Assembly: GCF_014805685.1 (NCBI RefSeq)
Contig: NC_060885.1
Coordinates: 23,547,632 to 23,611,631, forward strand
From: Silurus meridionalis
Lineage: Eukaryota > Chordata > Actinopteri > Siluriformes > Siluridae
Length of the DNA: 64,000 nucleotides
Reading direction: 5' to 3'
Of the stretch, positions 1-8,554 are shown one piece after another; position 1 is the first letter of the stretch, and each line of letters opens with the position of its first letter. The notes under the pieces were generated by a model. That model made no database searches, was not told the origin of the DNA, and worked only from the letters and a program-made list of their open reading frames with translations. The position numbers and the translations under genes are program-made.

Positions 1-1060
1 ATCGGAACTGTGCCAGCAAGTTTTGTGTGTTACAGAATACTCATGGACAGGGTTTCTGTTGTGTTTAAGAAATTATGTAATTCTCACTCACTAAAGATCA
101 GAATGTCCTTTTCAGGTGTTCAGATACTCTTTACTTGGCTGTGAATGATGTCCTTGTAACTTTTCTTGAGAAAATAAATATTTTGTTCATAAAAAGGCAT
201 CGATGGGGGGGCAGGATTTTTGTAATTCATGATTCCTGTGATTTTTGTAATACACATGGGCACACACACATATTGTGCATAATATGATGCTGTGTAATGA
301 CAAATGTACTATTTCATGTCAGATACCAGGATACGGAATGAGGTAAATGTAACATTGTGATTCATCCTCTAAGCTACCACGTTAATAACTGCATCAACCA
401 AGAGGAACATTTTACAGTCTTATATAAGGGGCCAATAGCTTGGTGGTGCTGGAATTTGAACTCATGACAGAAGTCCTGCAAGTTAACCACTGAGCTACCA
501 CTTTCTACAGATGTGTGTGAAGATTTTTAGTCATCTGGATTAGGTTATCTTGAAGTTGAGTTGTGTCAACTCTGGTTGGATCAAAATGATTTACTACTCC
601 CATTCCAAGCAGCTGCTTCAGTCTGGAAGTTGGCAGGATTCCACAAATTTGTATTTACAGGAGGTGAGAATGGGGAGTGAGGTGTCTGGAGTAAGGGGAG
701 TTGTTAGGATGTATAAAAGTATAGCTGTATAGGGGCTAATGATCTTTCTAGAGATTATATTCCACTAATCATAATTCAGGATCCATTTTATTTATATATA
801 TATATATATAAAAATGATAAAATACTTGTCACTCAAATCCTGCATTGTGGCTTGGTTTATGATGGGTTTTAGTTTGTTATAAGGAGTTCAATTATATATT
901 TTTTTATATGATCATATTAAAATAAATATATAAATTGTAGCTGTGCATCTCCATAACTGAGGTGAATGCGATTTGCATCTCTATGCATAGTGGATCATAC
1001 TATATATTAAAAGTGCATATAAAGCAGCTAATGATGCAGTGTGATAAAAGTCTCCCCTAT
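1..1060. other. Unassigned AT-rich flank
   Basis: AT-rich sequence with a short TA run near 794-811. No convincing exon was seen; the only ORF (550-732) starts at TTG and has no recognisable motif. The tRNA-like SINE at 365-508 is the one structured item. Confidence 0.6.
365..508 (-). repeat. tRNA-derived SINE, minus strand
   Basis: Read on the minus strand, the region begins with a tRNA-like head. An A-box-like stretch TAGCTCAGTGG lies near 488-500, and a B-box-like GAGTTCAAATTCC lies about 30 bases further on (near 447-460). A body without tRNA folding follows. That spacing is what an internal RNA polymerase III promoter of a tRNA-derived SINE looks like. The 3' tail and target duplications were not delimited, so the outer edges are approximate. 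An intact tRNA gene is unlikely because no closed acceptor stem is visible. Confidence 0.55.
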
Positions 1061-1065
1061 TACGA

Positions 1066-1660
1066 TGGGGTAATAATCGAAATTGTTGATTTGATTCAAC
1101 ACAAAGCGATTTAATTCAAAAGAAAAAAATGCTATGCAATTTAATATGGTTCAGATAGTCCACTTTTATTTCTTTGGTTCAGACAGACAGCAAATCATAA
1201 ATTTACTTAAATGCTTTCTGACTTCTAACGCATGGCCCTTTCACAAACAGGCCTTTGTAGTGTAAAAAGGAAAGCATGTTCTTTTCCTGTTCTGTCTCCA
1301 GGAAGTTGCAGCTCTACCTCTGCAATGTTTGTTTATATTCTATGTGAATCTCAGGACACGCCTTGGTCTCCGTAGTGTGTAATACGTCATATTCACGTAG
1401 CAGCAGTGGTGCTGAGAGAACGCGCTTGAGAAACAGCTAATCGAGGAGAAATGAATCTACATATAAAATATTGTCATTTGCTAAATAATAAAAGTAGTGC
1501 ATTTACTAATAATTATAGATATAGATTTTTACTGATGGAGATATTTTAAAATCATGATAAAATGCCAATGCACACTTTTTTAAATCGATGCATCACATTG
1601 TTAACTTTTTTGCTGATGCATTGATGTGAATGTGAATCTTACCAATCTTAATAATAAAAG
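1066..1660. repeat. Dispersed repeat copy 1 (non-autonomous DNA-transposon-like)
   Basis: The core at about 1173-1460 is repeated at 28588-28890 with many small differences; both contain TTTGGTTCAGACAGACAGC near the start and GCAGTGGTGCTGAGAGAACG near the end. Both are flanked by AT-rich sequence with variants of ATCGATGCATCAC. No ORF is present. The context suggests an old non-autonomous DNA transposon, possibly hAT-like, but termini and target duplications were not resolved. Confidence 0.5.
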
Positions 1661-1932
1661 TTTAATATATATATATATAACCAACTGGAAAGCTTTATCT
1701 GCAGCATGTTTTTTTCACCATACAGGATGTTATTATTTTGGAATTGCTTGCTTGTTGGCAGCAATCACATGAACATTAAAGCATTTCAGTTCTTTTATGT
1801 TATGTAATTAAATATAAGTCACATGTAAATCAGGCAATAACTGTAGAAAGATGATCGACATTTTATAGGGACGGAGACAAACAGGGTATGTGTACCATAT
1901 TATTTTCTAATGCATAATGTAATGTATGCATG

Positions 1933-1936
<4 letters not shown>

Positions 1937-1989
<53 letters not shown>
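1937..1989. repeat. (TA)n microsatellite left of Tc1
   Basis: Uninterrupted alternating TA directly abuts the left end of the Tc1 element. A second TA tract directly abuts its right end. Confidence 0.95.
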
Positions 1990-1992
<3 letters not shown>

Positions 1993-3611
1993 TACAGACC
2001 AAAAGTTTGGACACACCTTCTCATTCAAAGAGTTTTCTTTATTTTCATGACTATAAAAATTGTAGATTCACACTGAAGGCATCAAAACTATGAATTAACA
2101 CATGTGGAATTATATATGGAATTATATACATAACAAAAAAGTGTGAAACAACTGAAAATATGTCATATTCTAGGTTCTTCAAAGTAGTCACCTTTTGCTT
2201 TGATTACTGCTTTGCACACTCTTGGCATTCTCTTGATGAGCTTCAAGAGGTAGTCACCTGAAATGGTATTCCAACAGTCTTGAAGGAGTTCCCAGAGATG
2301 CTTAGCACTTGTTGGCCCTTTTGCCTTCACTCTGCGGTCCAGCTCACCCCAAACCATCTCGATTGGGTTCAGGTCCGGTGACTGTGGAGGCCAGGTCATC
2401 TGGCGCAGCACCCCATCACTCTCCTTCTTGGTCAAATAGCCCTTACACAGCCTGGAGGTGTGTTTGGGGTCATTGTCCTGTTGAAAAATAAATTATGGTC
2501 CAACTAAACGCAAACCGGATGGAATAGCATGGCGCTGCAAGATGCTGTGGTAGCCATGCTGGTTCAGTATGCCTTCAATTTTGAATAAATCCCCAACAGT
2601 GTCACCAGCAAAGCACCATCACACCTCCTCCTCCATGCTTCACGGTGGGAACCAGGAATGTAGAGTCCATCCGTTCACCTTTTCTGCGTCGCACAAAGAC
2701 ACGGTGGTTGGAACCAAAGATCTCAAATTTGGACTCATCAGACCAAAGCACAGATTTCCACTGGTCTAATGTCCATTCCTTGTGTTCTTTAGCCCAAACA
2801 AGTCTCTTCTGCTTGTTGCCTTTCTTTAGCAGTGGTTTCCTAGCAGATATTCTACCATGAAGGCCTGATTCACCCAGTCTCCTCTTAACATTTGTTGATG
2901 TGTCTGCTGCTAGAACTCTGTGTGCCATTGACCTGGTCTCTAATCTGAGCTGCTGTTAACCTGCGATTTCTGAGGCTGGTGACTCGGATGAACTTATCCT
3001 CCGCAGCAGAGGTGACTCTTGGTCTTCCTTTCCTGGGGCGGTCCGCATGTGAGACAGTTTCTTTGTAGCGCTTGATGGTTTTTGTAAATGCACTTGGGGA
3101 CACTTTCAAAGTTTTCCCAATTTTTTGGACTGACTGACCTTCATTTCTTAAAGTAATGATGGCCACTCGTTTTTCTGTACTTAGCTGCTTTTTTCTTTCC
3201 ATAATACAAATTCTAACAGTCTATTCAGTAGGACTATCAGCTGTGTATCCACCTGACTTCTGCACAACACAACTGATGGTCCCAACCCCATTTATAAGGC
3301 AAGAAATCACACTTATTAAACCTGACAGGGCACACCTGTGAAGTGAAAACCATTTTAGGTGACTACCTCTTGAAGCTCATCAAGAGAATGCCAAGAGTGT
3401 GCAAAGCAGTAATCAAAGCAAAAGGTGACTACTTTGAAGAACCTACAATATGACATATTTTCAGTTGTTTCACACTTTTTTGTTATGTATATAATTCCAC
3501 ATGTGTTAATTCATAGTTTTGATGCCTTCAGTGTGACTCTACAATTTTCATAGACATGAAAATAAAGAAAAGTCTTTGAATGAGAAGGTGTGTCCAAACT
3601 TTTGGTCTGTA

Positions 3612-3615
<4 letters not shown>
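1990..3615 (-). mobile_element. Tc1-like DNA transposon with long inverted repeats
   Basis: The ends are near-perfect inverted repeats of roughly 270 bases (about 1990-2267 and 3349-3614). Both outer tips read ACAGACCAAAAGTTTGG inward. The right repeat carries an inverted copy of the end of the transposase coding region. The transposase lies on the minus strand in three broken frames. Tc1 elements insert at TA, and this copy sits between two (TA)n tracts. The broken frame makes it non-autonomous, although both ends look intact enough to be recognised in trans. Confidence 0.93.
2163..3202 (-). pseudogene. Tc1 transposase, frame-broken
   Basis: A DDE transposase for cut-and-paste transposition, split into three minus-strand pieces. 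2885-3202 holds the N-terminal paired-like helix-turn-helix DNA-binding region (starts MERKKQLSTEK, with an RPRKGRPR basic patch). 2602-2928 holds the first catalytic aspartate in WSDESKF. 2163-2435 holds PQSPDLNPIE with the catalytic glutamate. The middle DNDPKHT aspartate motif lies between the last two pieces, near 2460-2480. At least two indels break the frame, one near 2885-2928 and one near 2600. The combined length of about 340 codons matches the family. Confidence 0.93.

Positions 3616-3663
<48 letters not shown>
3616..3663. repeat. (TA)n microsatellite right of Tc1
   Basis: Pure alternating TA adjoining the right end of the Tc1 element. Predicted peptides here rich in Tyr-Ile are translations of this repeat, not genes. 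Confidence 0.95.
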
Positions 3664-3670
<7 letters not shown>

Positions 3671-4412
3671 CTAAGAACATGGCTCTCAGAATAGGCTTCA
3701 AGTCGATTGCAACCCAAAAAAGGCATCGCAATTCAATTCAATTCAATTTATGCTGCCATGACCAAAGTCATATAAAACTTTTCTAGTCTATATTATAATA
3801 ATCTCAGGAATTCTTTCATCTATATGTTTGAAATGCAAATGTTCACAATGATTTCATTAATATGCAAAATAGTAATTTTTTTGGTGAATTATTGTGACTT
3901 TTTAAGTATGCATTAGATACTTTTTATTAAAATGAGTTGGCACCAATGGAATAAATGCTTTTTGGAGAAATCAAATGATGCCATTATTTAGAAAGACCTG
4001 TGCTTGCTGACAGGCAGCAGACTAAAGTAGGGATCTTTAAATAGCTTTTTTAGAATTCTCAGTGTGTGGTTTATCATTTGAATTAAATACTGGACAGTGA
4101 AAGTGTCTAAGTATGTGTGAAATGCACTGTCAAAACTGATGTCCTACCCAAGGTGCATTCCTGTTCTGTGCCCTGGATTGGCTTCAGATACCCCATAAAC
4201 CTGACCAGGATAAAGTGAATACATATTAATGAATGAATGAGTGTTCTAGAAAGATATCTGCATCACATCATCTAAGAACAAGGCTCTGTGTTCATTCAGT
4301 CAACATGCTCTTATGAAAGGCTTACAAGTGAGGCAGGATACAATCCAAGAACATAGAATTCCCAATGAAAAAACAACAACTGAGAGTGGCAGCTAGTCCT
4401 GTATTATACTAT
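3664..4412. other. Unassigned sequence between Tc1 and provirus
   Basis: AT-rich DNA containing a short GAATGAATGAATGAG run near 4230. No gene or classified repeat recognised. Confidence 0.5.
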
Positions 4413-4416
4413 ATAC
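4413..4416. other. Target-site duplication ATAC, left copy
   Basis: ATAC directly precedes the LTR terminus TGTCGG and recurs directly after the other LTR at 19561-19564. A 4-bp duplication is usual for gamma- and epsilon-type retroviral integrases. Confidence 0.85.
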
Positions 4417-4580
4417 TGTCGGAACTCAGAGCCCGTCTCTGAGGCGACACATCGAGGGTGGATTTCTTTGCTCAGAGGATTCCCAATAATGCCCAGCCAA
4501 TTCTAGAAAAAACACAAATATAATAGACACAAACCGCCAATGAAGGATCCTCAGTCCTGGATGAGTAAAAGCAAAACTTC

Positions 4581-4586
4581 TTTATT
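4581..4586 (-). terminator. Polyadenylation signal of the 3' LTR
   Basis: AATAAA on the minus strand, about 120 bases downstream of the TATA box, as expected near the R/U5 border. The same motif is at 18023-18028 in the other LTR. Confidence 0.7.
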
Positions 4587-4706
4587 TCCATGCACGTTCC
4601 AAAGAGCTCAGTAGAAGGTGGGTACTTCACATCAAAATGAACAGCACATCAACAAATGATAGAGCACGCCATAGTGAGGAAGTACACTGACTGTTCGTTT
4701 CGCTTG

Positions 4707-4714
4707 TATTTATA
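4707..4714 (-). promoter_or_regulatory. LTR TATA box, 3' LTR
   Basis: TATAAATA on the minus strand within GGGTATAAATAC; the matching box at 18149-18156 is the one that would drive the provirus. The start of R is inferred about 25-30 bases downstream. Confidence 0.65.
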
Positions 4715-4763
4715 CCCTGTAGCCACCGTGTCTTTTCTATTTTTTCAAATTCTTTGGCCTTGA

Positions 4764-4915
4764 GAAATTCCCCTTATGTCTGCCTTCTTGCCGTTCCTTG
4801 TCCCCTTTTGCCTATCCTTGTCAATTCCCCTTATGTCTGCCTTCTTCTGCCAAGTCCACTTATGTCTCGGATCTTGCCTATCCTTGTCAATTCCCCTTAT
4901 CTTTGGCCTTGGTGT
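4764..4915. repeat. Imperfect direct repeats in U3
   Basis: Units containing CCTATCCTTGTCAATTCCCC and TTATGTCTGCCTTCTT recur two to three times with small changes; the matching block is at 18205-18350. Repeats just upstream of the TATA box in U3 are typical of retroviral enhancers. One edge reads GGGGAATTTC on the minus strand, which resembles a kappaB site. The enhancer role is inference. Confidence 0.5.
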
Positions 4916-5012
4916 TCATTCTTCCAAATAACACCATATTTGGAGTTCCTGTTTTTTCCAATTTCCCTTATATTCGGCCCATAATTTTATACATAAAAAA
5001 AATATGAGTGAG

Positions 5013-5018
5013 TATAAA
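5013..5018 (+). promoter_or_regulatory. TATA box of antisense U3 unit
   Basis: TATAAA on the + strand, opposite to the virus. An initiator-like CA lies about 23 bases downstream near 5040, and the first exon with its ATG follows. The same box is at 18443-18448 in the other LTR. The promoter role is inferred from spacing only. Confidence 0.45.
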
Positions 5019-5111
5019 GCCCTTATTTCTCTCTGGATTCAACCATACGTTCTTCAGTCTCTCAAGTGTGAACAACCTTTTTGCGGCCTATTTTGTCCTC
5101 CTGCATTTGCA

Positions 5112-5846
5112 ATGGGTAAGTGTTATGCTTTATTCTTTTATAATGCTGTTTTGCTATTCTACTTTCATTTAATTGAGTTATAGCATTGTTTGTATACTGT
5201 GCTTGATTATAATACTTTTAATTAATAGTTGTATGCGCCTAGGTTATATTTTAATTGTGCATTCTGAACTGAATGTTACACTGTGTGTAGAATCTTTTTT
5301 CTTGCATGAGTGTTATCTTTTGCTTATGCCCGTCGTCACCGTGATTTGACCCTGTCTAATATCTTATCTCTGTTGGTCTCTTTGCTCAGCTCCACCACGT
5401 TTGCCTCCCAGAACGACTCAGTTGGGCATTCTTCACGACAATTTCGCCAGTTTCAGCTCTCCTTACTTGCCGCTGAGCTTACTCATTTTCTTGAACATCT
5501 TTCCAGCCCAAGTGTCCCTGAGGATGCCTTCCTGCCTCCTCGCATTGTGCAGAGCACTTCTACGCGTGACAAGAGCACACAGACTTCTCCTGAGCTCAAC
5601 AGCCGTCACGGATGCTCCTACTTCCCTGACACTACACCACAGTTTTCTCCCTATCCTTCACACTGGCCTGTTGCTTTGCCAAGTCACCGTGCTCCTGTGC
5701 CTTCACCTGGCTTCGGGCCAAGCCGCTCTTTCATGTCTCCTGCCCATGCTTCTGTGTCTTCACCCGGCCTTGGGCCTAGCTACTCCTACATGTCTCCTGC
5801 AGCTGCTGAAGCCTGTACGCCTTGCTATTTCAATAAAGATGCTTAA
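5112..5846 (+). pseudogene. Antisense spliced ORF in U3 of the 3' LTR
   Basis: Lies on the strand opposite to the provirus. Exon 1 supplies ATGG (5112-5115). A GTAAGTG donor starts at 5116 and a pyrimidine-rich TTTGCTCAG acceptor ends at 5389, giving a 274-nt intron. Exon 2 runs to TAA at 5844-5846. AATAAA at 5831-5836 overlaps the last codons and a GT-rich stretch follows. The product would be Pro/Ser-rich, with KSTQT, a hydrophobic LSLLAAELTHF stretch and a ~19-residue repeat (VPSPGFGPS / VSSPGLGPS). This copy lacks one base near 5440 relative to the other LTR, so the ATG frame is lost and only the later part reads in the conserved frame. I do not recognise the protein. Confidence 0.5.
5697..5810 (+). 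repeat. 57-bp tandem repeat within antisense exon 2
   Basis: Two diverged 57-base units start at 5697 and 5754. Each encodes SPG(F/L)GPS(R/Y)S(F/Y)MSP. The length is a multiple of three and the amino acids are more alike than the bases, consistent with a translated repeat. Confidence 0.6.
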
Positions 5847-6133
5847 TCTCCCTCAAGTTTGTTTCCTGTCCTTCTTTGCCTATTCTATACACATAACATT
5901 CAGTCAGATTCTATCCTACTCACACATGTAAATACCCTATTATTATTATTAATACTTGATGTAACTAAAGGTTTGATTAACATATAGATCAAATAGGTTT
6001 TGTCAGACTACTTCTATTATATCTAATAAGTTCTATATTGCTTTATTAAGTTAATTAGGTTAATTTAGTTTGATAATATTAGTTTGATTATAACACACGC
6101 TAGATATGGTTGATTAAAATATTTTTCTCGACA

Positions 6134-6147
6134 TTACTCCCCCCTCT
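6134..6147 (-). promoter_or_regulatory. Polypurine tract (plus-strand primer)
   Basis: AGAGGGGGGAGTAA on the minus strand directly abuts the 3' LTR start TGTCGAG. This is where plus-strand DNA synthesis would be primed and it fixes the provirus orientation. Confidence 0.85.
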
Positions 6148-6705
6148 GAGACTTTATAGTCTCACATTCCGCTTATAACCACTTATAACCATTTCTCAAT
6201 CATACATGTCATGTAATACAGCAGTAGAACAAAGTAAAAGTCTTTGACTTCTTTGGCATATGTAGTTTTCTTCTGACCCAGATACTTTGCGTATCGCAGG
6301 GGGTCTTGTTGGAGCCCTGGAAGAGGTTACTAGCATTTTACCAGGCACTCGTGTGTTGAAAAGAATAATAAAGCAAAAACAAAAAGTAAAAGAAATAAAA
6401 GCAAAATGATTAAGATCGACAATGCAACATTATAAGATCGACATTACTCCCACCCTCACACTAATGGGTGCGCCAAACCACAACATCGATGAACTAGGAG
6501 TGGGCGAAAAACCCTGTAGACAAACATGCCAGGGAAAATTCCCACTCTGCCCGCCAGTGGCGCGACCGTGGAATCACCACCAAGGTCATCCTTAGTCGTG
6601 GGTGTACATGCAGTTAAATATGAGACACATGAACAAAAGGAAAATTGAAATTAAACAATGTAGTCCGCAGAAATGTGTTAGAGCTATGAAACAGGCGACA
6701 ACCGC
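6148..6705 (-). other. 3' region between last ORF and PPT
   Basis: No long ORF on the viral strand. It contains a second PPT-like tract at 6439-6459 reading GTGGGAGTAATGTCG on the minus strand, closely matching the true PPT/LTR junction 310 bases away. It may be an old duplication of the 3' end of the virus. Confidence 0.5.
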
Positions 6706-7209
6706 TTAATCCAATGAGGTAAGGGAGCGGATATATGGCGACCAGTCCGTATTGCGAACCACACAGCGTTGTACCATGGAGATTGCACGACGTATTGTGA
6801 AGACTCGGGTGACCATCTGGAGTCCACCAGGAAGATCATAGACAGAGTTCTGAATGGAGTCTAGCCACATACCCTCCGGAGAAAACATGTTAGCATGGCG
6901 CAAAATAGCGGTCACTGGTCTACGCTGGTCCTCATCTGTTTCCCAAGCAAACTCATCCCTCTGTGGAGGAAAACCGAACCACTGATGGGGTCCATCATGG
7001 CACTGGTCACCCAAAGGACAGTCGTCACCGTCTTGGCACCACAAGCAATGTGTCTGATGGTCATAGGTTAGGGCTGCACATGCCTCACAGGGACCCCTGA
7101 ATGTGTCGAAGGCTAAGTGATATCCCTCATAACATGTTTCTGCGAATGCACACACACCAGGAAACAGTCGCAGATTCGGCTGTAGCCACCTGGGTTCACC
7201 AGCGGCCAT
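6706..7209 (-). CDS. Cys-rich ORF downstream of env-position ORF
   Basis: An ATG at 7209 opens a 167-codon frame beginning MAAGEPRWLQPN; an in-frame GTG lies four codons upstream. It is rich in Cys, with CEAC and CLWC pairs and further Cys in CPLGDQC, and has no hydrophobic membrane segment. The opening LQPNLRLFPG resembles IQPNLNLYRQ in the preceding ORF, suggesting duplication or a continuation of one glycoprotein displaced by a frameshift. It could be a 3' accessory gene, or the C-terminal part of the env-position protein. Function unknown. Confidence 0.5.
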   Translation of the reverse strand: MAAGEPRWLQPNLRLFPGVCAFAETCYEGYHLAFDTFRGPCEACAALTYDHQTHCLWCQDGDDCPLGDQCHDGPHQWFGFPPQRDEFAWETDEDQRRPVTAILRHANMFSPEGMWLDSIQNSVYDLPGGLQMVTRVFTIRRAISMVQRCVVRNTDWSPYIRSLTSLD

Positions 7210-7357
7210 GTTCCTGCACACAACATGAAGAACTCACAACAACAACATGGTTCATACAACATAATTTGGACAAGCAGCGTCTTGAAGCAATTTTCATGAA
7301 AGTGGGAAATATAGAAGTAAGACTCTGCGGGCATGTCATCAGTATCAAGATCAGTAA

Positions 7358-8554
7358 TCAGGCACAGATAGATAGATGGCTAGACAGATATACATCTATA
7401 TACATAATACAAAGGATATTAGTAAAAGGATATGTTTGGTGTGCAGCACTACGTGAGCGCATCCAGTTGGCACCATAATCAACAGCAGCTGAACCCAAAA
7501 AACATATAGCTGGACAAAGATGAGTGGTGTCATAAGGTGCTTTGTCACATGCCTCTAACCCTACTGTCGGCATAACACGAGGTGGACGTCGAGATCTTCT
7601 GTCACATACAATGCATGTAGAGTGGGGCACTGCTGCACGCCCCGAATCTACCAACCATTGCCTGTACAGGTTAAGGTTTGGCTGAATGTTTGTAGTTTCA
7701 GCATATTGCTTTACTGATGTTACATTGATCCTTTCCGCACATCTGAAACAGGTCAGGGCTTTTGGATTAGAGGGATAGTTGGGGTTCTTGTATCTAAAAC
7801 TAAATTGTATTCTAGGTAAGTTCATCCCTTCCTGCCAGTTAGGGACATATACTAGACTTTTATACAAAACATCCCCATACGCTAGAGATTCCACTGAGGT
7901 TCTTCCAAACGTGCCATGCGGGATCCCTACTTGGGGAAAACCAAAATACCACAAAAGCGTAATATCAACACAACTGCGGGTGCCTAATATGCGAGGTATA
8001 ACTCTGTGGGGTACTCCTGTGACCACTATAATGTCTGTTTCTTTATCCGTGTCGGTCATTCGAGCCTCAAGTCTCATCTCGTATTCAGGAGTATTATTTA
8101 TCTCTGTAGAGTTGCAGGGATGAAAAAGGGATATAGTATATGTTATAAACATATGTTGTGCAGTTACTGGAAAGGATGGTAGGACCTTGGTGTTATTTAA
8201 AACGCCCAATGCACACCGGAACTGTTCTGCAAGCACGTTTCTGGCCATATATACAGAAACCTTTGCAGCCTGTGCTGAAGTGAGACTGGTTACAGCGTGG
8301 CGATCTAGGGACCTTAGGGGTTGAGATCTCTTATATCTGTGTGTGGACATGTTACGACTTTCTAGGTATGCTGCGGGCTGGGAGCAGTTATTTAGAGAAA
8401 TATTAGACAAAGGGACTGATATATCTGCTGGATGATGTTGGTTTTGGTTAAGGGAAATATATATGCAAATGACCCATACTACTAAAGCCATAACGAGTAC
8501 TGCCCAGTGTCTTTTGGTGGGAGTCTGTTTGGTCTTTGGGCAATTTTTCATCAT
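7358..8554 (-). CDS. Env-position glycoprotein-like ORF
   Basis: A 398-codon frame whose ATG overlaps the pol stop in ATGATG. It starts with a basic 15-residue head, then a hydrophobic segment (about residues 17-36), fitting a signal anchor or leader. Several N-glycosylation sequons follow (SNIS, NNCS, RNMS, CNST, INVT), with CFRC and CIVC pairs. An RYKR site near residue 75 could be a furin site. I see no fusion peptide, CX6CC motif or C-terminal anchor before the stop. After the TGA at 7358 the same frame has a short hydrophobic run. By position it is env; by sequence I do not recognise it. Confidence 0.6.
   Translation of the reverse strand: MMKNCPKTKQTPTKRHWAVLVMALVVWVICIYISLNQNQHHPADISVPLSNISLNNCSQPAAYLESRNMSTHRYKRSQPLRSLDRHAVTSLTSAQAAKVSVYMARNVLAEQFRCALGVLNNTKVLPSFPVTAQHMFITYTISLFHPCNSTEINNTPEYEMRLEARMTDTDKETDIIVVTGVPHRVIPRILGTRSCVDITLLWYFGFPQVGIPHGTFGRTSVESLAYGDVLYKSLVYVPNWQEGMNLPRIQFSFRYKNPNYPSNPKALTCFRCAERINVTSVKQYAETTNIQPNLNLYRQWLVDSGRAAVPHSTCIVCDRRSRRPPRVMPTVGLEACDKAPYDTTHLCPAICFLGSAAVDYGANWMRSRSAAHQTYPFTNILCIMYIDVYLSSHLSICA

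Larger units (their letters stand above)
4417..6133 (-). repeat. 3' LTR of the provirus (left on + strand)
   Basis: A 1,717-base direct repeat of 17859-19560, with TGTCGG at one edge and CGACA at the other. On the minus strand, a TATAAATA box (complement of 4707-4714) and an AATAAA signal (complement of 4581-4586) place U3 at about 6133-4690, R near 4680-4560 and U5 up to 4417. U3 is unusually long and contains an antisense gene-like unit (see 5112-5846). Confidence 0.95.

Noticed and set aside
365..508. Functional tRNA gene
   Set aside because: A and B box-like motifs are present but no closed cloverleaf with acceptor stem; better explained as a SINE head.
3511..3786. Three overlapping ORFs rich in Tyr-Ile
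   Set aside because: They are translations of the (TA)n microsatellite and the Tc1 terminus on both strands.
4754..5007. Two plus-strand ORFs in U3
   Set aside because: They lie in U3 direct repeats, upstream of the antisense TATA box, and the frames are not kept in the other LTR.
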